Source of the DNA: Ceriagrion tenellum
Lineage: Eukaryota > Arthropoda > Insecta > Odonata > Coenagrionidae
DNA length: 64,000 bases
NCBI GenBank assembly: GCA_963169105.1
Contig: OY720642.1
Span: 22,252,965-22,316,964 of the forward strand
Direction of reading: 5' to 3'
Position 1 is the first letter of the stretch; each line of letters starts with the position of its first letter. Below the pieces are notes generated by a model. The model was not told the origin of the DNA. It made no database searches and saw only the letters and a program-made list of their open reading frames with translations. The position numbers and the translations under genes are program-made. Shown piece after piece: positions 1 through 13,562 of the stretch.

Positions 1-3000
1 CAATTCAATTTGTTTTTCTTATTTTTTTTGGGTGAGTCTCAAGGTTCCGCGCATTGATGATGAAGTTTTTTCATTTTGAGCAATTCCTGAGCTTAATGCT
101 TAACAGGAATCGGAATTGTCATCTTGCTTCTCTTTTCTCATTTAGAAAACATAACTTCTTACGCTATTGGGGAGTTTTTTCAAGTTTTCCACTGAGATAT
201 AAATTTTAGCTGAAACTTGAAACAAACTGTACGCCATTAACTACCAAGTATATTAGCCCGTACAGTTTACTTGCTCGGCATATGAAACAGATGACATTCG
301 GGAATAATAACCAAAGGAGGTATGAGGGTAATTTTAGTAGATTTAAAACTCGGGCTCGCAGGCAACTTCGCCCACCCTACACCTCGCACAATCAACGGGC
401 GCGGATATCTATAAATATTCTTACGAGGGAACTCAAAGCAGATAAGCCCGCGCAAATTCACCAGAGATTTCAGCCACGAGCAGCACTTTCAGGAAGATGT
501 AACCGACTAGAAAACATTATTAAGGCTGATTGTTACTTTACCAATATTTACATCACATATCATCATCATCATATCATCAAATAAGCTGCATCACACACAA
601 TCACACAGGGGAGTTATCTACTGTTGTCATATCTCCTCTGTCAGTTATACTTTCTCTCTCTGTCTGTGCATGTTTTGGTTCACTTTTGTGCATCTCCTTT
701 AAAGAGCAATGGCAAATCGGCACATGGTAAATGGTAACGGAAGGACTATGAGGTCAAAACGTCTTCGTTTTTTCGTTTTTTTACACCATTTATTCACTTG
801 AAAACTAGTCAGTAAAATACATTAAAACAGTCATTGCCGTTTGAGGCTCAAAATTAAAACTGTTTTGATACCCCAGACGTATGCTTATTTAAATCTTGAG
901 TGAAATAACTTTTAAATCGACGTAAGGAAAGTTTTGTAAGGAACAATGTCATCCAACATTTTGACGGAATAGGAAACTCAGCCTATAATCAGCTCCCTAT
1001 ATAGCATGTTGGGAGGAAAAGACGTCAAGTGCAGTGCGATGGCCGCAACTAGAGACGTTTAGCTGCGTGACGTCTTGGCACACTCCGTTGCAAGCAGGTG
1101 AATGCCTCAGCCGGCACACCCTTGTTCCGTTCCCCCGTCAACCATCCCCTGGACTGAATCCTTGAATTCTTCCCATCTCTCAAAGACTTCACCGGCAACC
1201 TACCCCACAAAACAAGCAAATCATTTTTAGAGGGAAAACAGAATAACTTATTATTCCCAAAATGATGGACAGAGGACCTGCTGACACAGAGGCAAAAGAA
1301 CTACCACTAATCACTGTTTACGAAACTTTTTCAGACATAAAACGCCAATAATCACATTTCCTCCGAGTCAAATTTTATCTATAATGATTTTGGTTGAGTT
1401 GAGAAAATAAGAAAAATTAATTAAAAGCAACGTGATAAAAAAACCAGTTGTCCAAGTGTCCACAAACATTTTCGCTTGCAGCCATAGATAAGGAATCATA
1501 GTTGGAGCGTCACTCCATCTCTTCAGCGCTTTGAGTCCTTTTGTATCACTTGTGCCACATAGAGTTAATACTTTTGGGCGGAAAACAAGCATAGACTTTC
1601 AATATTTACGGATATATCGTATTCTCTACACCAGGCGAGTCTCATTGAATGCTTGTATTTTTTGCTCGTCCAAAGTATTAGAAATATGTCTGCAGAGGAG
1701 ATACTCTTTAGACAGAGCCAGCATCAGTGCAATAAATAAAGGTTGATTTATTAAACTTTCCGATTATTTTTTCCTTATTACATCATTGAGGGCATTCGAA
1801 AACTACACAGTGCTTAGAAAGTAATTTTAGCTTCAAATCTAATGATATCGGAAGAAGGAAGATAGTTCAACGTAGCGAACGTGCTACGCTTTGTCATCAC
1901 GCAAAGTTAAGTCCATACAGACACTCACCGTGTTCCACACACTCCAGAAAATATGAAATTTTTCAGATTTTTGCATCTCGCACGAATGTACGAATTTATG
2001 AATGTCATTGTACCACATTTAAAAGATTCGTTGGATTAGTGGGTTGGCGTTTTTAAAGATATCTTTCATGACTTATAATTGAAACCATATGGCACCAAAT
2101 TGATCCTTACAAGCCTGAAGATAAAATTTCAACGACTTCAAAGACCTCACAGCAAAACTGTAGTTGAGTAGGGGAAAATTAATCCCTTGTATAGTTCTAC
2201 ACCAATGACATTTTCAGAAATATTACTTTTTATGTTTATAGAATTTATGCACTACGTGCAATTTAGTTTAATTTTTTAAAAAGGTAATTCCTGGGTATCC
2301 TTTATATTTATAAACCCTTTTAATCGTAGCAATGATTGTTTCAAAAAACAAATCAGAGATTACAAGTGCTATAGCACAAAACTTTTGACTAAGTTTTACA
2401 ATAGAAAGGTAGGAGAAAATCCTAGGCCGATGACAAATATCATGATTAAGCGCAACCTTAACTGCATGGCATGAATGCAAATGTCAGTTTAAGAATTTTA
2501 GAGAGATGATAGAAATAGGAACAGCAAAATGGCGCTATCAAGCAGCTAATTACAGTTTTTATGCTTATTTTATGTAACGAGGTAGGGCATTTTTAACTCT
2601 TCTCCATGAAAAATAATTTGCCTTACTACACATGAATGACTCACTACGGTTTTAATTTGGATTAGGGATCCTGTTCGTGTCGAGGGTTGTTGTCCAAGTC
2701 TGCCAGAGGCAGACAGCATGAGTGAAATGGGCTAACCTGTCCAACATTGGGGGTGCTACACTGAATAATTCACGGATAAGATAAATGATCCGCACTTCTG
2801 CGCAGATTTGGGGATTTGTAAAAATAGGCTCTTCAAATAATTTCATGCGCAATGCACTTCTCAATAATTGTACCTATTTTGTTTTGAATCAACTACCTAC
2901 TGCAGCCAATGCCGCTTCCGATTAATGACCTTAGAGACACTAGTCCAATGCAATGCTCTCTATCTGCTGATATATATTCGTTTATATATACACCGATGAG

Positions 3001-5635
3001 AAGGGCATATGTAATCATCACTAAAATGACCACGATAAAAAAATTTCCATGGGTAAACCTGACTTATCACTTCTGTTACTAGATAACACGAAGAGGATTA
3101 TTTTTTAAATTTTCAATTTAGATATGAAAAAGGAGGCATGATGACGATCAAGTATAACATGATAAGCAATATAAACAGAGGATAGCTATTATAAAAAACA
3201 ACGGGGTGGTTTTAAATGTAAGCTCACCAATCAAAACATTTTCGCCGGATCCAAAAGCGTACTCGAAATGATAACTAACTAGAGCGAAATCACAAGTATG
3301 ATGCCTTCTCTCACAAGAGCCGTTGCTTTACATTTCCAAACACCTTTAATGTATTCCCGTAAATATTTTAAATATTTTTCTCTGTGAAGGGTCCAAATTA
3401 AGAGTACCCTCTGGGTTATGAACTTCCCCGATTGCTTCTCTACTGCATCCCCTTGACCTGAATAGATGTGACGCTCGCAGATGTTTTGCAAAAAGTGAAT
3501 TGCCATACGTTTCACTTTATATTTAATACGAGCCCTCAATCATGGTACTAAAAATGGAAGTTGTTACTAATGGTATACGTTTTCTTGATGAAAATTCTCG
3601 AAGTTTTATAGATGGCACGTATGTACCTTCAGATAGCGTTTGTGGATATTAAGGTGAAAAGTTGACATCACTTCTAAGGTGACCTTACGTTCTCGACTGA
3701 AAAAAACCGTCAGAATTTCCTCACTGAAATGTGTGTACTTTCATGGTAAAGTACACCTTTCAACCTTTAGCATCGCCTCGTAAAAGTGGTGGATCCGAAG
3801 TCATCTCAAACGTCCCACTTTTCACTGACACACTTTTTTCGTCTCTCCTCCCAAGACCCAGCAACGTCAGCCACTTGGCACTGACACGTCTCGAGGGCTT
3901 CCACGACTTCTTTAAGGGACTTACCGAAAGGCTCATTTGATAGGATCTCAGACGCCTCGGTTTTCACTACCACTGAAGTAAATTTTCAACGTTTGATTTA
4001 AAATTGAAATATGACCCTCAGGTCGAAGTTTGACGCGTATATACCATTTACAATCAGCGTTCATAATAATTACGAAAACAAAAACATTATTGCTTAATTT
4101 TAAATCAGATACGACATAGTTTTATGCTTTGAGCATATCCATGCTATCGATACTACAATCATTTTTCAAATCCTCCGGAAAAATTCCACCATTTTTCTCG
4201 ATTGAGCAAAAATAATTCTCACGCACCTAGCAGGGCTATAATTTCTCCTACGGTTATAAACGAATACGGGCATCGAACAGCAACAAATTCATTAATGAGG
4301 CAGTATCCTGACTTTGATATCAAGGCTTCATCAAGTGTATTAAATCATTAAAATTAGATTCCACTTCCACTCTCAATAAAAAGTCATATTTGGATTATTT
4401 AAGTCTGGTTCCATTGACTTCATTAACGTCACGTGACAATTCACCGATAACAAAACCACAGTAATGGATGAGTGTTTTCTTACACTCATTCCCACTCAAA
4501 AGCGAATCTTGCCACTCAACGAGCAATAGTAACGATATTCTACAGAACAAAAGTTTTTGAACCGAAGAACTATTTGAAACATTGTGGTTTTTGAAGTAAA
4601 ACAACTTTTATTGCATTTCATGTGTTTAACCATATTCAATATCAAAAATCGAAATATACATTTTTTTCATAGAATTGTAAATAGGACTCCAGCCATGATA
4701 ATGGCTTCCCGCAGGAATTCCCTAGAATGCCTAAAGTTCACATGTCTTAATGCATTTTGGTATCTCTTCTGCGTGTGAACAAGCAATAAATGTCTATCTA
4801 TCATCTTCGAAGACATTGGTGAATTAGGCGTCTACTTTGTGAAAACTGATCTAGTATACAATTTTTACATAAATGGTAGTGTGGCACGACTGGTTTGACT
4901 TCTTAAGTGTCATTATCGGGTGAGTAAAAATATTTCCATGAAACCCAAGGTTTAATTTATTGAAACAAAAATAAGTGAGTGGAGCGGAAAATTCCCCTCT
5001 CAAGAATTCAATCCATCAAAATATCTTCTTATTGGGCGGACTAACAGACATCAATGTCCTCTTATGTTTATACGTCAAATGAATGAGTTAGCGCAATTTT
5101 CCAACCAGTAAAATTAGAAGCAGTAGACCTTACGAAATATGACTGCCCACACCATGGCAAAAAACGACGAGACCCATTTTAGACAAGGTATATGTAATAC
5201 CTATTTTTCATAAATTCAATACTTGCGGAAATTATGGCAACATCTCCAGATGGTTTTCAGTACACATAACAATTTTGTAATTGGTGAATTTGGTTCCTCA
5301 GATTGGTAAAAATATACTTTTCAAATCATCTTCATGTAGTTTCTTACATAATTTTGGAGTAATAAAAATATAAGCAAAATACACGAACAAAAAATATTTC
5401 AAACATGAAATAAATATTTCACCTTCCGTAGGACTTCTTTATACCTATTTGATTTTCATACTTGGTGGCCATGTTAAATTAGGATACTCTTTCAACAGAA
5501 GTTAGAAGCACAAAGTACGGTCATGTTCTCAAAAATATAAATTTTATGTGACCAACAGGACTAAAAATGAAATCATTTCTTTATTCTATTTTTACAGCTA
5601 ATAAAGTACCTCATTTGGCGAATGGTCGGCAACAT
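1..5635. other. AT-rich non-coding stretch, nothing recognised
   Basis: This stretch has only short chance reading frames in both strands and no protein similarity I recognise. A small CAT/ATC microsatellite lies near 556-580. Local base composition is uniformly AT-rich. It could be intergenic or intronic; nothing in the sequence decides between these. Confidence 0.6.
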
Positions 5636-5637
5636 CC

Positions 5638-5755
5638 CTAGGCTGAGTGGTGAAAAATCCACCAACGCGCAACTCGAACGCGTGACCCAGGAATTCAGAG
5701 GAGAGGATTACACCATGTCCACACTGGGTCCTTATATTCGCCTCTGCATTGTCCA
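5638..5755 (-). repeat. tRNA-headed SINE-like segment
   Basis: Read on the minus strand, the segment has a B-box-like motif (GCGTTCGAGTTGC, about 5668-5680) and an upstream A-box-like stretch near 5715-5740, at roughly tRNA spacing. The promoter boxes are imperfect and I see no acceptor stem, so it resembles the tRNA-derived head of a SINE rather than a working tRNA gene. The SINE body and its boundaries cannot be fixed from one copy. Confidence 0.35.
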
Positions 5756-6150
5756 GATACTACCATAAGTATTTTAATTATTTCCTTTCCGCACATGCAA
5801 ATATATAAGTTCGAATTTACCATAACAAAATACATCTCGATTATGAGCATGTACAATATAATAATGCCTGAATTACCGTTCTTAATACATTTTTAAGCCT
5901 CATTTTCCCAAGGAACTCATGGTATACACGTTTTAAGGTTCAGATTTTTCATGAGTGCAATGTGATTTATGTATATTTCCAACTAACATCTTGTAAAAAA
6001 ATAATATTTAATGGCAATTTATAGTCACAATTGGCTTTCGCGCAAGAGCATTAAGGTGTTTAGTTTAATTAAAGTGTTTAGAACTAATTTAAGTCTTCTC
6101 TTGCATCTTTAAAAAGGAAAAAAATATCTGTAACTTCTACACTTTATTTA
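5756..6150. other. AT-rich spacer, nothing recognised
   Basis: No reading frame or repeat structure recognised. Confidence 0.5.
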
Positions 6151-6190
6151 CGTCCGACCATGGTTTCGGCACGTTATGCCTTTGTCAGGG
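6150..6190 (-). ncRNA. hammerhead-ribozyme-like motif (Penelope type), degraded
   Basis: On the minus strand a CTGACAA core (6182-6188) is followed by a short hairpin with arms GGCA and TGCC, then GAAACC (GAAA at 6164-6167). This is the order of a hammerhead catalytic core, CUGANGA, stem II, GAAA. One core position differs (G to A), so cleavage activity is doubtful. Penelope-like elements are known to carry such motifs in their terminal repeats; assignment to one here is inference. Confidence 0.4.
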
Positions 6191-6800
6191 TATTTACTTC
6201 AGAATTATGGTTTAAAATGCTGAAAATATGGACGGTAATTAATGAGGTGTGGAAGTGTACAAGAGTTTTTTTCACTCTTGAAAATGAAAGTTAATTTTTT
6301 CCACAAAGTAAGCGCCAGCACTATTTAATATGATTTGATTTTTTCTCTTTTGCTGTTTGCCTTCCCCTTGCCTTGTTCTTGCAATGAACACATAATTTAA
6401 ACAAAACTGTTTCTTGACTTTACAAAATCAATGTTGTAATGTTCTGTTTTTGGTAGCACCAGCCAGCTGTTTTTTCTTTTTTTTTTCGTTAAGATAACTT
6501 TATATGATGGCAACTCCAACACAGGTTGTTCACCAAAGGGGTGCCTATATTCCACCAAATGTAAATTTATTCTCAAAGTTATTTCTTGTAAAATTTATTC
6601 GAATAAATATTATCTATCTACGTCTTTGTTATTATTTAAAAGGTTGAGTTATTTTAACTAGCAAAAGACCCATGCAGTAGCTTAAGTTTCAACTTGCATT
6701 AACAAAAGAGCAGACTGCATTACCAAAGGCCATATTTAAGGAAAGAGCAGGCATAATTGAACTGATGCAGAAAAAATAAACTAAAGTTGATCTTTTTTTT
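6191..6800. other. AT-rich spacer, nothing recognised
   Basis: A T-rich run lies near 6470-6490. No coding signal is recognised. Confidence 0.5.
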
Positions 6801-7290
6801 CATTTTTCCCCTTACACCTCGTTACCAGACCGGCCGGAAACACCGCACTCGATGGCAAATTCGAGGGAAAATGACGCGTCGCCCGGACAAACAAACTCGA
6901 GGATAGAATGGATGAAAAAAAGAGCATCGTGTCCAAGGAGAAGGCGGTGGTGGGCGAACCACTTCCAAGGCCCCGATCTTCTCCTCTCTCTACTCTCACA
7001 AGTGCCATCATCCCATGCCATCCACCCCATCCCTCCCCTCTCTCACTCGCTCCTCCTTTTCAAACTCCTCCTCTCAGCACCTGAAGGGCTTGGTCGGGAC
7101 GAATCTACTGAGTAAAAGAGGAGAGGGCGAGGATGGTGGGTTTCTCATGCTATGTATACATATATCTGTGTACATGGAACGAAGGCAAGGGGAAAAGAGG
7201 AAGAAAAAAAATAAGTTCGCGTTAAAGGGAATTTGGAATATGCAGACCCTTTTGCGGGCAGGAAATATAAGCAGCAAAGATTGAAGGAAG
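6800..7290. other. GC-richer island with a pyrimidine-rich then purine-rich segment
   Basis: Composition rises clearly above the AT-rich surroundings. Positions 6980-7080 are almost all C/T and 7100-7220 are purine-rich. Overlapping reading frames here on both strands look like composition artefacts, because they show no domain pattern. It could be a promoter-proximal or simple-sequence-derived region. Confidence 0.4.
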
Positions 7291-7299
7291 GAGAAAGAA

Positions 7300-8840
7300 G
7301 CGGACACAATATTAAATAATGGAAAAATGGAGCCATAATACGAGTCGATATAACTGAAGAAAGTCAGATTTTTCCGAATTAGCCTTCAACCATCATGGGT
7401 GGATCGGTTAGTGTGCCCAAGCTAAAGGTGCCACCAGAAAATCTGGACTGATTTCAACATAATTTCTCTTTGAACATCATTATAATGGATGGGTTAATGG
7501 GGCATGGCATTCGTCCCAGGATATTCTTTTAGCATATAGGACTAATTGGAGAAAATATTGCGGCTTAAAATTACAAGAATACGTTAGAAAGGAGCGTATT
7601 GAGGAAAAAATGAAAGCATAAAAAATAGTTTCGGATTTCATAGCAGAAAAACCTTTACATGATGGTATGGGCATCTAAGGCGAACGGCGGAAGAAAAGAT
7701 ACTTATAAAGGCTTGGAATGGGACTTCAGGGAAAGTAAATTAGAAGGAAAGATAACGGAAAAAATGGCCGGTAAATATTAAGACTGAAACGGAAGGAACA
7801 AGACGGCAAACAAGAGACGTGAATGCCAAAAGGAAATAGCATTTCGGATATGAGAAAAGGCAATAAACGGCATATACTCGGTACATACATATATAAATAT
7901 AATGCTTCCCGTAAGAATCGAACGAGATGAACCAAGGTGGAGGGAACGGAGGCAGGAAGGAGAATGTAGAATGTACTGAATGGTTGAGGCTACTAAAAAT
8001 AGAGGAGAGCATATTGGGCAATCAGGGCAAGAGAGAACATAGGCTAGGAAAACTAAGATGGCATTGAGGGAAGGTAGATCCTCAGAAATGAGTGGAAACC
8101 TGTATAGTGACAGACACGTGTACCGTGGAACACGTGCCCGTTCACGTCATGATCCACTTGAGACGCGAAACTCGTGGAATGGCCCCACATAGATAGAAAC
8201 AGCCCAAAAAGTACCTACCATCGGTACAGTACTTTATGGTTAGCGATTATTGCATACTATTATTATGATTTAATTTCAGCACTTGGTAAATCACTAAACT
8301 GAATATTTATATCCTTCAAATAATCCTTGACTGATGCTCTCAGTCTTGCAAAAGAGTTTTCCCAGCATTTCTAAATCATAGCAAAAATTCAAAAAACAAT
8401 TTACTCTTTTCCTGGCTTCAATAACATTCTTAGAAAATTCTTTTGTTCATAATAAACCTGAGACTAAAACAACTTTAAATAAAACGTTTGCTAATTGTAA
8501 AACCGGATTTTGATACATAAAACTCAAAAAACGAGCGATAGTGTGTTCTTTTTTTGTTAAAAATGATGGAATTTGTGAAAGCTAAGCCACGTACAGCTTG
8601 TTTGAGTTTAAAATAATCCTGGAGAATCGGAGTGCTCTGCTTTTTCTCATCACTATGAGCTTGGGAAACATCCTTATTGGATTGGTCGCATGCCACATAT
8701 AAACCAACTTCACCACAGAGTGCCAAGGTCAGTCATTCAACTCAACTCAATACTTAAGAGCGCAGGAGGAAACGAGCATTTGGGACGGATTAAAGAACGT
8801 CGACACAAAGGGAGAACGGGGGAGATACGCACGTAAGCGA
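7300..8840. other. Non-coding stretch, nothing recognised
   Basis: Purine-biased plus strand between about 7540 and 8080 with many stop codons. It may be an old retroelement relic, but no domain survives that I can name. Confidence 0.4.
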
Positions 8841-9310
8841 AAGGAGATATGGACAACGCAGGCGGAGACCTCGAAGTGGAAGGAGAGATTTTTTTCCGTC
8901 CCGTAGTGAGAAGATTTGAGTTACGGATGGGGAAGAGGCATATTCCGGTCAAGGGTCTGGGAGAGAGAGAGGGAGGAAGGACAAGGTTTACAGGGAACCG
9001 GGGTTTGGGGGTGAAGAGGAGGAGAGGGCATTTTCCTCATGTGACTCGGATGGACCCCGAGGCTGAGAGAATATTCCGCTCCGTTTGTGTCCAACCCCTT
9101 CTCCAGTTTCCGAGCGAGCGTCTCGCCCCCATTTCCGTCCAATGCCGACCCTAACTCCACCACCCCACCCCCGTCCCCACTGCCGCCCGCCCCTCCCCCC
9201 CGGTGTGAGCCCTGACTGAGAGCCGCAGTCCCGCAGTTCAGTATGGTGTCCGGGACATTGTGCTATCGGCCCACTCCGGCAATCCTCCTCCCTTCTACCC
9301 CACTTGCATT
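8840..9310. promoter_or_regulatory. GC-rich island, possible promoter region
   Basis: A local GC-rich segment with a C-rich core at 9140-9200. A TCAGT initiator-like pentamer lies near 9238, as used at many arthropod transcription starts. A 101-codon open frame at 8849-9154 shows no recognisable domain. The promoter reading is inference from composition and one short motif only. Confidence 0.2.
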
Positions 9311-9319
9311 CATCCAGGG

Positions 9320-10570
9320 ATTGCCAGTAAATTTTGGTGAGGGTAAAAGGTTCACCAAAAACGGTAGTTCCGAGGATTCATTAGGGGTGTACTGAAAACG
9401 ATTTTGTTCGAGGCAGCGGGAGCATGCGCTCCTACAAATTCCTCGTATTGGAAACCAAGAAACAAAGTCACTTTACTCATCTATACACGTGTGCTATTCC
9501 AGAAGCATCTTCTGATAATACAACTTGTGTAAACTGAGTAAATATGGTTGCATTAGCAGTTACTTCGCTTTCATCCAGATGATCACCCCGGCGCACCATA
9601 TAACTAATTAATAATGTACATCTCGAAATAAAATCGTCCATATAGAACATTAAGTACAATTCATCACATCATCCTCCACTCATGTGTCCCCCTATTAAAA
9701 ACCATGACTCCACTTGATATCAGAAAATTGTCTCAACGACCTAACGACCGACTAATAAGTCCTCGAAATTTCTAAATTGGATAATTATTACAAAAGTTAA
9801 TAAATAAGAATTCCTGTTGAATCCGATTTTAATATTTAAAATACTTAATGCAAAATAGTACGACCAATAATGAGCAAGAAACCACATCACAACAAACATT
9901 ACAAATCGTAAGTCATATCTAATAACACAACCTAACGGAGAAGTATTTGTAAACCGTTTGGATAATTAAGACCCATTCAGAGAAATTATTTTGGCCACCA
10001 TGCGGGATACGTGAATTAAGACGTGAGCAGAAAGATGCAAGCGTGTAAGGAATATGGAAGAGGTACGGAAATTTTACAGCGAATTCAAAATTATCGAATA
10101 AAGTGAGAGGAAAATAAGATTCAATGGGGTACTAAGTCCTCGCTTTCTGAAAAAAATAGAATTTAATTGGAAAAATTCATTTTAAATGCCATTATAGGAG
10201 GCGGCTTATAACCCAGCCACATGACTGAATTCGTATTAATAGACACTGAGCCGCAATTACAACAGGCACCAAGACTATTAATTTAGGCAGTTCAAAGTAA
10301 AATTAAAATAATTTCGGTGATCTACATTACATCTAAAAGTATCTAGCAGTAACAATGCATCTAACAGTAATATCGCTAATTTTAATATGACGATCATAGC
10401 AAAGAACAACTTATTCTGCTCAAGTATATGCATTACTCTCATAGGGACTCAAAATCCATCATCGATGGTATAGGATAGGCCGCCAAAAATATTCTAAATA
10501 AATTGCTGATAAATCTTTTAATATGTAAATCTTAACTAAGGAAATGATTCCAGGCTTGACTATGTGGAAG
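9320..10570. other. AT-rich spacer, nothing recognised
   Basis: No coding signal, tandem repeat or mobile-element similarity is recognised. Confidence 0.5.
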
Positions 10571-10578
10571 TAATTCAT

Positions 10579-10735
10579 AGTAACTTAAATAAAACTTTGT
10601 ATACTCCACTATAGGTTTAATAGCACGACCCGGGTTTCGACACTACGTGTCATCACGAAGTATCGAAACCCGGGTAATTAAATTAAGCGTAATTAAAAAA
10701 AAAAGTGGAGTATACAAAGTTTTATTTAAGTTACT
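10579..10735. repeat. Compact inverted repeat of Penelope-type terminal sequence
   Basis: A perfect 32-bp inverted repeat (10579-10610 and 10704-10735) encloses a second perfect 13-bp inverted repeat, ACCCGGGTTTCGA (10628-10640 and 10663-10675). Between the inner arms, the minus strand reads TGATGA, a GACAC/GTGTC hairpin, then GAAACCCGGG. That is the layout of Penelope-element hammerhead-like motifs. The simplest reading is two terminal repeats of the same element in opposite orientation. The central core is shared or partly deleted, so only the minus-strand motif is near complete. Confidence 0.5.
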
Positions 10736-10739
10736 GTAA

Positions 10740-12160
10740 ATCTTAAGTTCATTGTGAAAATTAAGTAATCTCAAGTAAATATTCATAACGTCAGCAATTA
10801 TTGAAAAACTGAACAAGATAAAATAATGAAAGCGAGAAAAATTCTGCATCATTTCCAACAATTATTTATCCATGGCCCTTCTTATCTAAATTCCACTTAA
10901 TCCGCATGACGTGGTATCCTCGTACCAAACATGTGCTTTAAATATAAAAAACTCTTTACTCTTATTATGTAATTGCTTTACCAAAATCAGTAATGTATTA
11001 GATGTTTTATCAGTACATATTTGGCTTTCAATTTATCACTTAATTTTAGCACTGTTCTACAATCGTAAATGACAATTTATCATTTGAAGATTTGAATATA
11101 TTAACTGTACAAAATATGCCATGCATAAGAGTTTATTGAAAAGTTTTAATCTTGGTAGAGGTATAGTGGATTAATATCTATTGAATAAAAATAATACGCT
11201 CTATTACCCAAATGCTTACTGCTATGAAAAAACCATGATGATGAAAACTAATAAAAATTATAACTGATATAATACTAGAGATAGAAGTTTTGTAACAGCC
11301 AAAGTAAATAACAAATTTGATGACAGGAGGTCTGTTCTCAAATCTGTATATAAATACGGAAAATACATAAAGAAGTTATGCAAAAATAACATTAAAACTA
11401 TAAAAACAATAAAATAGTGCTTCGCGGATATATTACAGCAAATGTAATAATATATTTGCTGTAACTACTGTTGCATTTTTATTAAAATAATGAGACTAGG
11501 AAGCATGAACTGGAATTTTAAAAAAACTATACCCGAGGGTGAGTATGGAAATATGTCACATTGGCAAGCATTTCATGACGGGACTGTGCTGCACAAATAG
11601 TTAATATACTAAATAATCATGCCGTCTATGTCGTCGTACTCAATATCAAATATTTCATGAAACAAAAAATATATTTTTAAACGTTTAGCGAAAGAAAGGA
11701 TTTCTATAATTTTGTTAAAATAAACTTGTAAAACAAACAGATATTGTACCATTAAGTAGTGTTTAAGCGAATTTTATTAGTATGAGTAATTAAATAAATT
11801 TACATTTCGTTTGTTTTCATGGTTATTCTTGCATCATTTTTTGCAACACTTATTTTATTTCCTGGCTTAATACAGCATTACATTTAGATAAAGTTTGATA
11901 AAGTGAGATAAGTTTTTTATTCCTTGAATACGTTAAAGTTAATGAGTGTGATTTATACAACACTGGAATAATTACTCTCATAATTGATAATTTAAGTTTA
12001 GGTAATTTTCACATTCCTTATGAGCGATCGTAGAAGAAAGTTTCGCGATATAATGAACAGCATTGGATGGTACGTGTATTTCACCGTTAAATGTTTACTA
12101 TGAGTTGAAGCTTATGTGTTTTTCGTAGATTTTTATCGTCCTCCGTTGTTTATAAACTTT
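10740..12160. other. AT-rich spacer with one small hairpin
   Basis: A perfect 11-bp hairpin (TTACAGCAAAT and its complement) spans about 11431-11464. The rest is AT-rich with no coding trace. Confidence 0.5.
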
Positions 12161-12215
12161 GATGCCGTGAGGAAGGATAAAATATAATCTGAAACGTCGG
12201 CAAACATCAATCCAT
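12160..12215 (+). ncRNA. hammerhead-like motif, degraded
   Basis: A GTGAGGA core-like string (12167-12173) is followed by an imperfect GGAT/ATCT hairpin and GAAACGTCGG (12191-12200). The GAAACGTCGGCAAAC continuation is the sort of sequence seen at the ends of insect Penelope-like elements. The first core base and stem II pairing are imperfect, so this is a relic at best. Confidence 0.3.
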
Positions 12216-13560
12216 AGGTTTGTTATTGACCAAAAACCACAGTAAAAAACCCGAGGCAGAATAAAGATACTTAAGCTACTACATCGTGAGAATGTTTAGT
12301 CTTCTTTTCATTTCCTACGAACTTGATTCTATCGTAAATAAACTGTCTAATACCTTTTGTCTTCAAAGTAATGAACTGTGAGACATAGTCCATTGACTTA
12401 AGTGATCGTCAATAGGGTATATTTATAATCAGATTTGCTCTCGAAGTCATTGTAATTCGGATTAAAATTGTAAAAAAATACTACTAATTCGTTTTTATTA
12501 CCCTACCAGTTATAAAGGTAAAAGTCATTATACTTGGTAATGAATGAGTCTCTATAGCCATAACACATCTAAATTTGTTGCAGGCGTGAACAGTTCAGTG
12601 ATGTCCCTTGATACACGTCAATGCTCGTACTGTAGTGGAGAAACTTTAAACTCATTATTCCGTCCAAAACGTTAAGCTTTACCACATGGGAGCCATGTAA
12701 TGAATGCTATAAGACGCAATGTAAACCCATCAACCTACTTCCTTCGAATACGAAAACGATAGAGCGACATTATTTGGTGCCAAAATTCTTGAAAGTAACT
12801 GTCAATGTATTTAAATATATATTTTAAGTATTTGCTGCCAACCACGGACTTTTCAGTACGGATGGATGTGTCAATTTGAGGAATGGAATACTTGTAACAT
12901 GACATTAGAACCTTAGGAATACGCTATTATGAGTATCATATTGACTTACTTGAATCTTGCATTTTTAAAGTCAGAGAAAGCTTCATGAGAGAAATTACTT
13001 TTCCATTTAGTGACTCAGACTTTTAATCGAGTTTTGCTACCACCCGCAAAATTTTTGACCCGCATGCAGTTATCTTGTGATAATTATTCTTCTAAGTCCG
13101 AAAAAATTAAGTTTTTGTGGCCAAATTGGTCTCATTTATATTTTAGCGCAGACGTTAACCTTTAGTACCTTGTTAAAAATTCTTTTGCTTCACGCAAGCT
13201 GGTTTCACACTCTTGGGAATCAACTCGCGGTTTCTTTTGAGAGTGGCATGAAGTAACATTTATATTTTCCACTGCCTTCACATAACTACGCTACCAATAC
13301 CACATTTACAGCTTTATTTATTATTATTTACACAAGAGTTATTTTGGTGAACTGAATTGTGGTTGCAGTAGTTCCGTCCAAAAAGGTTCAATGGATCAAT
13401 TCATATGGTAAGGGTGTTCGTTTTTATAACCTGGTATATAATGATCACATAAGCTACGGTGAAAATCAAGCGCAAACGATTCACTTAACTACCTTTAATT
13501 TTATAGTATGAACTACGAACAACAACGGAATTATCCGTCGCTGTTAGTCAACAGATAGAC
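12216..13560. other. AT-rich spacer, nothing recognised
   Basis: No reading frame or repeat of note. Confidence 0.5.
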
Positions 13561-13562
13561 TG

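Noticed and set aside
4290..4335. TTGATGAAGCC-type string on the minus strand as a hammerhead motif
   Set aside because: No GAAA follows the hairpin-like part, so the core order is not met.
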